Shown here one piece after another: positions 26,523 to 35,519 of a stretch of 64,000 nt of DNA (position 1 is its first letter; the number at the start of each line of letters is the position of its first letter). The translations under genes were made by a program, and so were the position numbers. The notes below the pieces were generated by a model. That model was not told the origin of the DNA and searched no databases. It was given only the letters and a program-made list of their open reading frames with translations. The stretch spans positions 186,001 to 250,000 of the forward strand of contig JALCQR010000002.1 in assembly GCA_022651385.1 (NCBI GenBank), written 5' to 3'. The DNA is from Clostridia bacterium. GTDB taxonomy: Bacteria; Bacillota; Clostridia; Lachnospirales; Anaerotignaceae.

Positions 26523-27538
26523 TTTACATATATTTTTTTATCTTTTTTAGAAGTAATCTTTCCTATTATTCCGCACGGAAGGCCAAGTTTTTCAATTTCA
26601 GCAAGTGCTTTTTTAGCTGATTCTTCAGACATTGAAATCAAAAATCCGCCTGATGTCTGAGGGTCAAAAAGCACTTCCTGCATACCGAAATTTACGTTTT
26701 TAAGTTCTACATCTTTTTCTACATGATTGCGGTTTTTTTGTCCTGCTCCCGTAATATAAAAGTCATCCGCATACTGAACAGCATTTTCTATAATTGGAAT
26801 TTTATCTGTATATATCTCAGCACTGAATTTGTCTCCAAGCATTTCGCAAAGATGAACAAGCAGTCCAAAACCTGTTACGTCGGTGCAGGCATGTACATCA
26901 TATTTATGCAAAATATCGGCCGCATATTTATTTAAAAAAGTCATGCTTTTTACTGCTTCATCATAAGACTTTTTATCGGCTTTGTTCATTCTTGCGGCTG
27001 TGCATATTATGCCTGTGCCAAGAGGTTTTGTAAGTATAATAACATCTCCTTCGGCACACTCCGAGTTTTTAAGCACTTTATCCACTTCTATAAGCCCTGT
27101 AGCGGAAAGCCCGTATTTTATACCGTCATCACAAATAGAATGTCCTCCGGCCAAAACGCCTCCGGCTTCTATTACCTTGTCGTTTCCTCCCTGCAGTATT
27201 TTACCCAATACATTAAGGTCACCGTCTTCCGGAAAACATACGATATTTAAAGCCGTTTTCACTTCTCCGCCCATAGCATATATGTCGCTTAAGGCACTTG
27301 CCGCAGCTATCTGTCCGAAAATATACGGGTCCTCCACCATAGGCGGGAAAAAATCAAGAGTCTGAACAAAAGCAATTTTGTCGTTTATTTTGTAAACAGC
27401 CGCATCTTCATTATTTTCAAAACCGGAAATAAGATTTTCATCTCTTCTTCTTTCCAACATGCCAAGTATCTTGCTTAAAGCACCTGCTCCCAATTTTGCT
27501 GTACATCCACCGTTTTTGCAAAAAAGTTTTTCTTCCAT
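26519..27538 (-). CDS. selD: Selenide, water dikinase
   Basis: About 339 residues; makes selenophosphate from selenide and ATP for selenoproteins, selenouridine or selenium-containing molybdenum enzymes. [11 protein letters not shown] contains the catalytic Cys (not selenocysteine) and Lys, but the second Cys of the usual GCGCK motif is Ala. [39 protein letters not shown] and [11 protein letters not shown] are diagnostic. ATG 27538 is preferred because GGGGA stands nine bases before it; ATG 27547 overlaps the ModE-like stop codon and is also possible. Its former downstream partner genes are a deletion remnant. Confidence 0.92.
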   Translation of the reverse strand: MEEKLFCKNGGCTAKLGAGALSKILGMLERRRDENLISGFENNEDAAVYKINDKIAFVQTLDFFPPMVEDPYIFGQIAAASALSDIYAMGGEVKTALNIVCFPEDGDLNVLGKILQGGNDKVIEAGGVLAGGHSICDDGIKYGLSATGLIEVDKVLKNSECAEGDVIILTKPLGTGIICTAARMNKADKKSYDEAVKSMTFLNKYAADILHKYDVHACTDVTGFGLLVHLCEMLGDKFSAEIYTDKIPIIENAVQYADDFYITGAGQKNRNHVEKDVELKNVNFGMQEVLFDPQTSGGFLISMSEESAKKALAEIEKLGLPCGIIGKITSKKDKKIYVK

Positions 27539-27543
27539 ATTCT

Positions 27544-27894
27544 TCATTCCCCATTAAAATATTTATTGAATATCTCTGTATTTTTTCCCTCGGCTTCAGA
27601 ACAAAACTTCCTGTAATTTTCAAGAACATTCCGCCCTGCATCTGTCAAAAAAGCACCACCATTTTTTCCACCGCGGTTTCTTTCAAGAAGTCTTACTCCC
27701 AGCACATCTTCGCATTCATTAAGTATTCTCCACGCTTTGCTGTAGGCAAGTTCCATTTCCGCAGCCGCAGCCGAAAGAGTTCCGTATTGTTCTGTAAGTT
27801 CAAGAAGCATTGCTATTCCGGGGCCAAATGCCTTTTTTCCGTTTTTATATAACCTCATACAGTTTTTAAATGAAAGTTTGCATTTTTCAATCAT
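27544..27894 (-). CDS. ModE-like winged-helix regulator (DNA-binding domain only)
   Basis: A 116-residue protein resembling the N-terminal domain of Mod[21 protein letters not shown], then [15 protein letters not shown] and [19 protein letters not shown], the lysR-like helix-turn-helix plus wing. It lacks the C-terminal molybdate-binding domains, which is common in clostridial versions. It starts the operon with selD (stop overlaps a selD start candidate). It would regulate molybdate transport or molybdoenzyme genes; a scrap of modA lies 250 bases upstream. Confidence 0.85.
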   Translation of the reverse strand: MIEKCKLSFKNCMRLYKNGKKAFGPGIAMLLELTEQYGTLSAAAAEMELAYSKAWRILNECEDVLGVRLLERNRGGKNGGAFLTDAGRNVLENYRKFCSEAEGKNTEIFNKYFNGE

Positions 27895-27943
27895 ATCAAT
27901 CAGCCCTTTTTTATTTGGAATTATTTAACGTTACTATGTTTTT

Positions 27944-27973
27944 ATTATAATACAGCAATGCTTTCTAATTCAA
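27944..27973 (-). promoter_or_regulatory. Promoter of the modE-like/selD unit
   Basis: On the minus strand TTGAAT (27973-27968) and TATAAT (27949-27944) with an 18-base spacer, 50 bases before the regulator start. Confidence 0.5.
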
Positions 27974-28039
27974 TGGTTTATTATTTTAAAAACAGCCTGA
28001 CTCATAACTAATCAAAATCATAGCAACTTAATATACAAT

Positions 28040-28069
28040 AGCCGTTATTCTCATCGAAGAATAACGGCT
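28040..28069. terminator. Hairpin without T run, between the modA remnant and the ModE-like gene
   Basis: A perfect 12-bp stem AGCCGTTATTCT/AGAATAACGGCT with a six-base loop. It lies downstream of the modA remnant and may be its former terminator, but no clear T run follows on either strand. Confidence 0.45.
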
Positions 28070-28147
28070 GTAAAAAATATCTATTCAGAAACAATATAGC
28101 ATCATTTTTTATACATATATCGGCACGAAAAGGCGGCATACACAACT

Positions 28148-28279
28148 CCACAGTCCCAGGTTTTTGTATACTGTCTGAGCATAAGTTCCGGTAGGCACAT
28201 CCTCATTGCCAACGGCAACCATTTTTACTTTATCGGTTGCAGTATCCTCGAAAGATTTGATATCAATGTCGCTGGTAGT
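28148..28279 (-). pseudogene. Fragment of a modA-like molybdate-binding protein gene
   Basis: The minus strand reads SDIDIKSFEDTATDKVKMVA and VGNEDVPTGTYAQTVYKNLG followed by LW, a good match to the segment of molybdate ABC transporter binding proteins that lines the ligand site (FEDLAxDxVKxIAxGNPxxVPAGxYA type). The similarity ends after the Trp codon at 28150-28148 and no start codon or N-terminal half is found; the 5' side runs into the cdaR terminator. It is a relic of a mod operon next to a ModE-like gene. Confidence 0.75.
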
Positions 28280-28311
28280 TTTATATAAAACGGATTATCC
28301 ATGAACTTTAA

Positions 28312-28350
28312 AAAGCCGCCGCAGACAATTAATTCTCTGACGGCAGCTTT
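28312..28350 (-). terminator. Terminator of the cdaA-cdaR operon
   Basis: AAAGCCGCCG/CGGCAGCTTT, a ten-bp stem with one mismatch, 8 bases after the cdaR stop, followed on the minus strand by TTTTT. Confidence 0.7.
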
Positions 28351-28357
28351 ATTAAAA

Positions 28358-29698
28358 TTATTGAGTTGTTTGAGTATCATTCTGTGTGTTATTTGTGTTA
28401 TCTGTATTATCTGAATTTTCCTGCGAAGAAGGTGTCTCATTCGTTTGTTTTGTAACAACTATATCAGCATACGGAAGCCCGCCTATTATCCTTATTCCCT
28501 CAGGAAGCTGTGCATATACCGGCAGCTTATATTCACCCTCATCAAGACCGTCTACGTTAACATAAAAACTTATGCTGTTTTCATTCAGTCCGTCTGAATC
28601 TATTCTGTTTCCGCCAATTGTTATATTAAACGTATCAGGCTTGACTTGTGCAGTGCAGCCTTCTTTTACAGTTCCCTCAAGTTTTATGTCATCAGATGAA
28701 ATACTCATGCTGTGCTCAGTTTCGCCGGATATAGCAATAGTTACATTTACAGTTCCATTTTCTCCGTCGGCAAGTTTAACTCCTGACGGCAAAAGCTTAC
28801 TTATGTCATATTTTTCGGTAAATGTTGCCGCTTTCCCGCTAAGGTCGATATCCGGAAGCTGTATCTGCAAAAGATTATCTATGCTGTCGGAATCACCTGT
28901 TACGTTTACACTTACCGGATCTATCTTTACATCTTCTACAGCGCATCCCACAGCAGGATAACCTGAAGTTTTAACGTTTATAGGCACTTTCTTGTTTTGG
29001 CTTACACCCAGTGTTACCTGTATTTCATTATCGCTTAATGCTACATTCATTACCTGCTGTCCCATGGCATTATACGGGATAGGTGTGATTTTCAAAACCT
29101 GACCGTTATATGGATTTTTCAATACAGCTTCCGCTTTCACCTCATATACTTGGTCTACATACGTTTTCGGTCCTGACACCGTTATTGTATCCGGTGATAT
29201 TTCAGATTTATTCAGCACTAAATCCGAGGAAGTATCTCCGCTGAAGTTTACCTGCACTGTGAACGCCCTTGAAATATTATCATCTATCTGCACATCAACC
29301 GATGCCGGCGTGATATACTCTATGTCACTTTCGCTTGATAGTACGCTGCTGTGTATTTTTACGGGAAGTGTTAAAGTTGACGTTATAGAATTGACATCAA
29401 TATTGGAAAGATCAATGTATGCATTAAGCAGTTTGCTCTGCTGAAGTCTATCAAGAGTAATACGCTTTCCGCTTACTCTAAATGATACTCTTGTGTTTTT
29501 TATAGCGTCCTCATTCAGTATAGTTTTTCCCGCATTTGTTATAACATTGCCTCCCATTATCTCAATACTCGATGTAAAAGTTCTGCTTTCAACAGGATTT
29601 TGGGTATTTATAACAACAAACCACAATCCTAATGCTATAAGCACAGAAAGAATTTTCCAGCCGACATCCTTTGTAAACATTGTTTTTAATCTATTCAT
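28358..29698 (-). CDS. cdaR: YbbR-domain protein CdaR, partner of diadenylate cyclase
   Basis: A 446-residue extracytoplasmic protein anchored by one N-terminal helix (WKILSVLIALGLWFVVINTQ) and followed by several YbbR repeats of about 80 residues (PVESRTFTSSIEIMGGN; DVQIDDNISRAFTVQVNFSG; PDIDLSGKAATFTEKYDISK) and a low-complexity tail rich in Asn, Thr, Asp and Gln. CdaR binds and tunes the membrane cyclase CdaA. Its start overlaps the end of cdaA by eight bases, the usual arrangement. The glmM gene that commonly follows is absent here. Confidence 0.92.
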   Translation of the reverse strand: MNRLKTMFTKDVGWKILSVLIALGLWFVVINTQNPVESRTFTSSIEIMGGNVITNAGKTILNEDAIKNTRVSFRVSGKRITLDRLQQSKLLNAYIDLSNIDVNSITSTLTLPVKIHSSVLSSESDIEYITPASVDVQIDDNISRAFTVQVNFSGDTSSDLVLNKSEISPDTITVSGPKTYVDQVYEVKAEAVLKNPYNGQVLKITPIPYNAMGQQVMNVALSDNEIQVTLGVSQNKKVPINVKTSGYPAVGCAVEDVKIDPVSVNVTGDSDSIDNLLQIQLPDIDLSGKAATFTEKYDISKLLPSGVKLADGENGTVNVTIAISGETEHSMSISSDDIKLEGTVKEGCTAQVKPDTFNITIGGNRIDSDGLNENSISFYVNVDGLDEGEYKLPVYAQLPEGIRIIGGLPYADIVVTKQTNETPSSQENSDNTDNTNNTQNDTQTTQ

Positions 29699-30560
29699 CT
29701 TTTCCTCTGTGCCTCCTTAAGAAAAATCTTTTTTTGATTCTTCCTACGGTACTGCCTTGAGAAAGCATGCTTCTTAAAGTCTCTGTACTTAAATTGCGGT
29801 AAAGCACACCGTTTGAGGCAAGAGAAATAGCTCCTGTTTCCTCTGAAACTATTACCGCATAAGCGTCCGACACTTCGCTTGCTCCAATGCCCGCTCTGTG
29901 TCTTGTACCAAGTTCCATACTTATGTCATTGCTTTCAGTAAGAGGAAGAAAACATGTAGCTGCCGCCACACGATTATTTTTAATTATAACAGCACCGTCA
30001 TGAAGCGGGGTATTATGTTCAAATATATTTATAAGAAGCTGATTTGTAACAACAGCATCTATTTGTATTCCTGTTCTTTCAAAATCTCCGAGAGGCACTT
30101 CTCTTTCAATAAGCATAAGAGCTCCTGTTCTGGCCGCGCTCATTTTTTCCGAGGCTTTTATTATTTCTTCCATTGTCTTTTCGCTGAAGTTCCCAACGTG
30201 CTGATTTTCTCCAAGTGAAAAAAAGTCAGTAAAGTGTTTGCCTTTTCCAAGCTGCTCAAGAGCTTTTCTAAGTTCAGGCTGAAAAACAACTATAAGCGCC
30301 ATTATGCCTACAGAAAGAGTGTTTGACAATATCCAAACCATGGTATTAAGATTAAGTATCATACATGCTATAGCAAAAACACAGATTACCGCTATTCCTT
30401 TAAAAAGCGTCCATGCTCTTGTCTCTTTCATAAGACAAAATATCTTATATATAATATAGGCAACTATCAGTATATCCAAAATATCCCTTATGCCTATTGA
30501 CGGAATTATGATATCAGTATACCTGAAGTTACTAAAAAGCCCTCTCAGAAAAAAGTCCAT
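29691..30560 (-). CDS. cdaA: Diadenylate cyclase CdaA
   Basis: A 289-residue enzyme making cyclic di-AMP from two ATP, the messenger for potassium and osmotic homeostasis in Firmicutes. Three membrane helices occupy residues about 20-95, then the DAC domain with the DGA motif (188-190, HDGAVII) and RHR motif (220-222, GTRHRAGIG). A basic C-terminal tail follows. It starts on the base after the stop codon of the upstream membrane-protein gene and is cotranscribed with cdaR. Confidence 0.96.
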   Translation of the reverse strand: MDFFLRGLFSNFRYTDIIIPSIGIRDILDILIVAYIIYKIFCLMKETRAWTLFKGIAVICVFAIACMILNLNTMVWILSNTLSVGIMALIVVFQPELRKALEQLGKGKHFTDFFSLGENQHVGNFSEKTMEEIIKASEKMSAARTGALMLIEREVPLGDFERTGIQIDAVVTNQLLINIFEHNTPLHDGAVIIKNNRVAAATCFLPLTESNDISMELGTRHRAGIGASEVSDAYAVIVSEETGAISLASNGVLYRNLSTETLRSMLSQGSTVGRIKKRFFLRRHRGKDE

Positions 30561-31520
30561 TTACTCATCACCCCTGTATTGCCTGCCACTGCTGTAGTCA
30601 TCATTTCTTGCCGCCTTTATTTTAGGCACCGCTTTTACATAATAAAAATAATTGCTGTCCTGAAACTGAACCCATTCGGTGCTTTTATAATCCGGCAAAT
30701 CGTCAAAAAGTCTTATAATAAGTACTATGCCTACAGAGATAACAACAGATATAGGCATTCCGGTAACAGAAACATTTGCCCCTCCCAGTATTATGGCCAC
30801 AAATACACCAAAAACCGTTATTACGGCGGCAATTCCCATTCCGATTTCTTTTTCATGATCTATATGCAGGCTGCTTATGGCCCATCCTATAATAAGAGCA
30901 ATCAAAACAGCAGCCATTACAAACAAAGCACCTGTTATATGAGCGTATATTTCATTACATAAATATGTAAATACTTCTAAAAGTTTATCTGGAAGGTTTG
31001 TTACCGCAAAACCAGACGTCGGCGACATTGAAACCATAGTGTCAAAGCAATACTCAAACTGACTGAAAAGCACAGCAGCACCTACCGGCACTATTGAACG
31101 TGCACCTACATATATTGCCGCAAAAAGAGGCACCGCATAAGGTATTTTAAATTTATAACCTACAAGCATAACTATAAAAAGCAGGCTTTCTTTTGGGAAT
31201 ATCCTGCCATAAAACAAAAACAAAACGAAAAATACAATAAAAACTATAATTGCCGTCTCAACAGATGCAGTTGCAATAAATATTGCCGAAGCCACCATGC
31301 AAAGAACTATAAATACACCGGGTGATGAAAAGCTTGTTATAACAGCACATAAAAGTACAAACATTAATTTTTTTGGAACCGAAATAGTATCTGTCGAAAC
31401 CGACGAAAGCATGAAAAAAAACAACAGCCCGCCAATAAACTTTAGTACCAAATTTATTCTGTCCTGAGAATATTTGTATGTTTCTATTAGCTTTTGTCTA
31501 AACTTGTTTAACTCAATCAT
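30561..31520 (-). CDS. Uncharacterised polytopic membrane protein upstream of cdaA
   Basis: A 319-residue protein not assigned to a family. It has about eight hydrophobic segments between residues 25 and 270, interrupted by a soluble loop (about 165-190), and a hydrophilic tail with SSGRQYRGDE at the end. It overlaps the upstream gene by four bases (ATGA) and abuts cdaA, so all four genes form one operon. It could be a channel, exporter or scaffold linked to c-di-AMP signalling; that is inference from position only. Confidence 0.75.
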   Translation of the reverse strand: MIELNKFRQKLIETYKYSQDRINLVLKFIGGLLFFFMLSSVSTDTISVPKKLMFVLLCAVITSFSSPGVFIVLCMVASAIFIATASVETAIIVFIVFFVLFLFYGRIFPKESLLFIVMLVGYKFKIPYAVPLFAAIYVGARSIVPVGAAVLFSQFEYCFDTMVSMSPTSGFAVTNLPDKLLEVFTYLCNEIYAHITGALFVMAAVLIALIIGWAISSLHIDHEKEIGMGIAAVITVFGVFVAIILGGANVSVTGMPISVVISVGIVLIIRLFDDLPDYKSTEWVQFQDSNYFYYVKAVPKIKAARNDDYSSGRQYRGDE

Positions 31521-31939
31521 ATAACCTCGTCCTTTTTATGATTTTTGCCTGCATGTTTCGATTTTTGCCCGTTTATCCAGCTTATGCGTTTTTCATATAT
31601 ATCCATTCTTTTTTCAGCATAGTGATATTCGCGTCTGTAACTGAATGAACAAAAAAAAGTATATATTGTCAAAACCGCTGCTATGCCTATTCCCATCCTA
31701 ATAAATATATGTTCTCCTATAAGCTGAAAAACATCGGCGTCTTTAACAAAAAGCATATAAGCATAATAAATCAGCACTAATATAATACATCCCAGAAATA
31801 CACCAAGACGCATTGAAAGACCTCTTTTATATACATAATCTCTCTTGTAATTGGACGTTATTTTTCTATCCGTCTCTCCCTCATGTTTGTCATAAATGGC
31901 AAGATTAATCATAGCTCGAACTTTTCTGAGATCTTCCAA
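31517..31939 (-). CDS. Small two-helix membrane protein, first gene of the cdaA operon
   Basis: About 140 residues, not recognised. Two membrane helices lie around residues 50-70 and 85-105; both ends are hydrophilic and the C-terminus is Lys/His rich. The start proposed is TTG 31939 because AGAGGTG stands six bases before it; an upstream in-frame ATG at 32002 has no ribosome site. It is coupled to the next gene by ATGA. Its position at the head of the c-di-AMP operon is the only clue to function. Confidence 0.65.
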   Translation of the reverse strand: MEDLRKVRAMINLAIYDKHEGETDRKITSNYKRDYVYKRGLSMRLGVFLGCIILVLIYYAYMLFVKDADVFQLIGEHIFIRMGIGIAAVLTIYTFFCSFSYRREYHYAEKRMDIYEKRISWINGQKSKHAGKNHKKDEVI

Positions 31940-32359
31940 ATAAAACACCTCTGTTTCTTCACTAATCATAACATAATTTAAAAATATAATATAAATACTC
32001 ATATGTTATATAAACAAAAATATTATATCACACTTTTAATCTAAGAAAAATATGTGTTATTAAAAATCATAATTTTTATTAATCTTTAATTATTTGAACA
32101 TATGCATAATAAAAACACCGCATTCATTTATTAATGTTTGCATAGTGTTTGCAAACATTATATTGTTTCCAGAAAAATATCATTAACCGCCTGTTAAATA
32201 CAACTTACTGCTTGTACATCATAGACAAAAAAAGCAATTTTTATATTTAATTAATTATGTATTTAAAAACAAAAAAACATAGCAAAAACTGCCATTACGG
32301 ACAGCATTTACTATGTCTATATTTCATAATAATGCATAAATCAAAAGCTCTTTCAAGTA
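31940..32359. other. Intergenic region between the cdaA operon and sdaAA
   Basis: No gene seen. It contains an inverted repeat TAATGTTTGC/GCAAACATTA (32132-32141 and 32151-32160) of unknown role and a weak terminator-like structure (32272-32317: ACATAG/CTATGT outer arms with CTG/CAG inside, T run on the minus strand) suited to the serine dehydratase transcript. Confidence 0.45.
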
Positions 32360-33229
32360 TTAAAAATGCTTCCGGCATTTTGCTATACGGCAGCCGGTTT
32401 CAGTTGTTGCAAGTCCGGCTTTGCTTGTCTCTCGAAGCGACACAGCCATAAGAGAACCGGTTTCGCCCATAGCGTCAATCACCTCATCAGGTGGTATAAC
32501 GCTTTTTATTCCGGCAAGCGACATATCCGCAGCCATAACGGCATTTACGGCTCCGGCAGCATTTCTTTTAACACATGGCACCTCTACAAGTCCGGCTACA
32601 GGATCACATATAAGCCCAAGCATATTTTTAAGTGCCAAGGCAGACGCGTTAAGTACCTGCTCAGAGCTTCCGCCTTTCAGATAAGCAACTGCCGCAGCAG
32701 CCATTGCAGACGCGGAACCTATTTCGGCCTGGCATCCTCCCTGCGCTCCTGAAATGCTTGCTCTCTGAGCTATAACGGCACCTATGCCGGCTGCAATATA
32801 CATGGCTTTAATTATATTTTCATCATCTTCATTAAATCTTTTTTTATAGGGAATTAAAACTCCGGGCATTACGCCGCATGAGCCTGCAGTCGGCGCCGCT
32901 ACTATACATTTCATACAGGCATTTGACTCGGCAACCGATATTGCCGCAGTCATAACATCCACTATAAACGAACCGCAGATGCTTTCTCCTTCATTATATT
33001 TTTTAAGTTTTGCAGCGTCTCCGCCTACAAGGCCGCTTGCTGATTTTAATTCATCATCATGGTTTTCATATGATTTTTTCATTGAATCCCACATATATCG
33101 CATTTCTTTAAGAGAGCTTTCTCTTGTCACATCCCTGTCGGACATATCATCCGAAAGTATAGTTTCAAAAAGGTCCGTACCTGAATCGTTTGATTTATTA
33201 AGCATATCGCTAAGACTTTTAAAACTCAT
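32360..33229 (-). CDS. sdaAA: L-serine dehydratase, iron-sulfur-dependent, alpha subunit
   Basis: A 289-residue subunit of the oxygen-sensitive [4Fe-4S] enzyme that converts L-serine to pyruvate and ammonia. The three cluster Cys are Cys118 (APTAGSCGVMPG), Cys208 (LICDPVAG) and Cys219 (VPCVKRN); the fourth site is left free for substrate, as in the family. It follows the beta-subunit gene by six bases in one operon. It feeds pyruvate into fermentation together with the serine/glycine interconversion by GlyA. Confidence 0.95.
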   Translation of the reverse strand: MSFKSLSDMLNKSNDSGTDLFETILSDDMSDRDVTRESSLKEMRYMWDSMKKSYENHDDELKSASGLVGGDAAKLKKYNEGESICGSFIVDVMTAAISVAESNACMKCIVAAPTAGSCGVMPGVLIPYKKRFNEDDENIIKAMYIAAGIGAVIAQRASISGAQGGCQAEIGSASAMAAAAVAYLKGGSSEQVLNASALALKNMLGLICDPVAGLVEVPCVKRNAAGAVNAVMAADMSLAGIKSVIPPDEVIDAMGETGSLMAVSLRETSKAGLATTETGCRIAKCRKHF

Positions 33230-33235
33230 TTTATC

Positions 33236-33910
33236 CTACTCCCTGTTATTTTTATAAATATCAACATATGTTACTTCTTTTATATTATCAAAACCTCTTA
33301 TACCGTCAAGTATACGTTCCTTAACGGCTTGATCAATTTCTATAACCATAACTGCCGTGCCGCCTCTTTTTTTTCTGAAAAGATTGAGTGTAGCAATATT
33401 TACATTGTTAAAAGTCAAGAAAGTTGCTACCTTGGCAACGAAGCCCGGCTTGTCTACACTTTCAACTATAAGCGTAGGATATTCTCCCGAAAAGTGCATT
33501 TCCAATCCGTCAATTGCATCAACGGATATCCTCCCTCCGCCTATTGAAGACGCCTGTACCTCAACTTTTTTGCCGCTCTTTCCTTTAAGTTTTAAAAGAG
33601 CGGTATTAGGATGCACAAAATTAAGGTTTATAGTTGAAAATTTGAATTTTATACCCATCTGTTCGGCTATTTTTTTGCTCTCAATTATGCTCTCGTCATC
33701 AGTATTCATTCCCAGCAGTCCGCCGAGAAGAGCTTTATCTGTTCCATGTCCCACACCTGTATCTGCGAAAGAGCCATGAAGACAAATCTCAGCTTCCGAA
33801 AGCTCATCGCCAAGTATTTCCTTTGCAGCAAAGCCTATTCTCACAGCTCCCGCAGTATGTGAGCTCGACGGCCCAACCATTACCGGCCCGAGTATTTCAA
33901 AAATATTCAT
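33236..33910 (-). CDS. sdaAB: L-serine dehydratase, iron-sulfur-dependent, beta subunit
   Basis: A 224-residue subunit with the SDH beta domain (MVGPSSSHTAGAVRIGFAAK at residues 10-29, binding the substrate carboxylate) and a C-terminal ACT domain (about 145-220, ending in FDNIKEVTYVDIY) that may bind serine. AAGGAGT precedes the ATG. It is the first gene of a two-gene operon with a good promoter at 33971-33999. Confidence 0.95.
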   Translation of the reverse strand: MNIFEILGPVMVGPSSSHTAGAVRIGFAAKEILGDELSEAEICLHGSFADTGVGHGTDKALLGGLLGMNTDDESIIESKKIAEQMGIKFKFSTINLNFVHPNTALLKLKGKSGKKVEVQASSIGGGRISVDAIDGLEMHFSGEYPTLIVESVDKPGFVAKVATFLTFNNVNIATLNLFRKKRGGTAVMVIEIDQAVKERILDGIRGFDNIKEVTYVDIYKNNRE

Positions 33911-33970
33911 ATCCCCACTCCTTAAAAATGCTACTTACGTTCTTAGTTGTTTACTACAACCGCTATATTT

Positions 33971-33999
33971 ATTATAATTAATCACATACATTAAGTCAA
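33971..33999 (-). promoter_or_regulatory. Promoter of sdaAB-sdaAA
   Basis: On the minus strand TTGACT (33999-33994), 17 bases, TATAAT (33976-33971). Confidence 0.7.
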
Positions 34000-34288
34000 A
34001 ACAAATTTGTTAATAAATTGACTAAAAATAAACATTTTATCGTTGCTTTAAAGTATTTATTTTATATTGAAATTGCTATTTAAAAATGAAAGTCCTTGTT
34101 TTTTCTTTATATCCTCTGTGTGAAAACAATTGTCTTTGTGTTATGGCAAAGCGAAAATTTTGTTATTATTTTAACATTAAATTATTTGAGATAACCAGTT
34201 TTTAACAATATTGTACATATGTCAAAGACAAAATACGAATTATAATACAAGTAACGCAATATAATTACAAAAAATTAAAATAAAAAAA

Positions 34289-34310
34289 GCTCCTGCAAAA
34301 AAACAGGAGC
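34289..34310 (-). terminator. Terminator of the alcohol dehydrogenase gene
   Basis: GCTCCTG/CAGGAGC stem, A-rich loop, seven T following on the minus strand. Confidence 0.8.
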
Positions 34311-34323
34311 CAATTAAGTCAGA

Positions 34324-35406
34324 TTATTTGTTGTTGTAATTTTCGAGTTTAACTATAGCATCCATAAGCTGTTTTGCCGTAACTTTATACGGAACAAACT
34401 TGATATCATCAACACTCAGTGCTTTTTCAATAACAGGTCCGAGTTCGTCAGTCTTTACTTCAAGGTCTGCAAGTTTTGTTGGAAGATGTATTGCTTTATA
34501 AAGCGGGAAAAGTTCATCAACTTTATCATCCTGTCCGTCTGCAAAAAGAAGTACAAGAGTGCAGTATGATACTATCTCACCATGAAGATGGTTTTTCTCA
34601 ACCTGAGGAAGAACCGTAAGCCCATAGCAGAGAGAATGAGCGACATTTGAATTTATAGTTACGCCTACAAGTGCCGATACCGTACCTGTTGTTATAATAT
34701 TTGTAAGAGCAATTTGCTCAAGGTCGTTTCCTGCCTTATTTGCCTTGCATTCATCAATTGCCTGAGCACCGTATTTTACAAGAGGTTTATAGCACATTGT
34801 GCCGATTTCAACACCGAGAGCCTGTTTATATGTAACTTCTTTGCCTCTTGCGGCAAGCTCCGTCTCAAAATGTTTTGCCATTGTGTCTCCAATGCCGGCC
34901 CAAAGATAAAGGTCTGGGGCCTCTGCTATTATTTTTGTGTTTATAAATATATGTTCAGCAGGTCTTCCGCACTGATATGTGTCTCTTGCAACACCGTTTG
35001 GATAATACATAATAGCCTCAGCCGATGCCGGAGCACATGTTGCAGCTATTGTAGGAAATGTGAAAATAGGCTTTTTTGAAAGAATCATTGCTGCATATTT
35101 ACATGTATCGAGAGCTTTTCCGCCTCCGACAGCAAAAATCATATCAGCTTCTTTATAGCTGTCTGTTCCCGCAACCATTTCCGAGTTTTCAATTGAAGCT
35201 TCTCCGCCGTACCAAATATAGTCTATTATTTTTATATCACTTCCGGCAAGAGCTTTTTCAAGTTCCGGCTTTGCAGCGGCAAGTGCTCTATGGCCTCCAA
35301 CGGCAACAGCCTTTGTACCGAATCTGCGGCAGATATTAGGCACGTTTTCATATGCGTCAGGTCCAACTGTGTAACATGGAAGAAACTGGCTTATAAAGTT
35401 TGACAT
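34324..35406 (-). CDS. Metal-dependent (group III) alcohol dehydrogenase, glycerol dehydrogenase/HcxA-like
   Basis: A 360-residue NAD(P)-dependent enzyme of the glycerol-dehydrogenase fold: nucleotide site FAVGGGKALDTCK (residues 91-103), TIAATCAPASAEA, and metal ligands Asp174 (GIGDTMAKHFE), His257 (SNVAHSLCYGL) and His275 (HLHGE). Relatives oxidise glycerol or reduce 2-oxo acids such as 2-oxobutyrate; the second activity would suit this amino acid fermenter but cannot be decided. AAGGAGG precedes the ATG, and codon use is biased as in well-expressed genes. Monocistronic. Confidence 0.87.
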   Translation of the reverse strand: MSNFISQFLPCYTVGPDAYENVPNICRRFGTKAVAVGGHRALAAAKPELEKALAGSDIKIIDYIWYGGEASIENSEMVAGTDSYKEADMIFAVGGGKALDTCKYAAMILSKKPIFTFPTIAATCAPASAEAIMYYPNGVARDTYQCGRPAEHIFINTKIIAEAPDLYLWAGIGDTMAKHFETELAARGKEVTYKQALGVEIGTMCYKPLVKYGAQAIDECKANKAGNDLEQIALTNIITTGTVSALVGVTINSNVAHSLCYGLTVLPQVEKNHLHGEIVSYCTLVLLFADGQDDKVDELFPLYKAIHLPTKLADLEVKTDELGPVIEKALSVDDIKFVPYKVTAKQLMDAIVKLENYNNK

Positions 35407-35519
35407 TTGTATATCCTCCTTATTAAAAACTTCTCTTTACTTTGTTCTAAATATCAGAACGGCTTTCTTAATTTTCGTATTTCAATTATAACATATGCTA
35501 TCTAAAAATCAACTTAAAT

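Larger units (their letters stand above)
33911..34323. other. Intergenic region between sdaAB and the alcohol dehydrogenase gene
   Basis: It holds the sdaAB promoter (33971-33999) and the terminator of the upstream dehydrogenase gene (34289-34310). The 34010-34280 part is AT-rich with no recognised gene or RNA. Confidence 0.6.
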
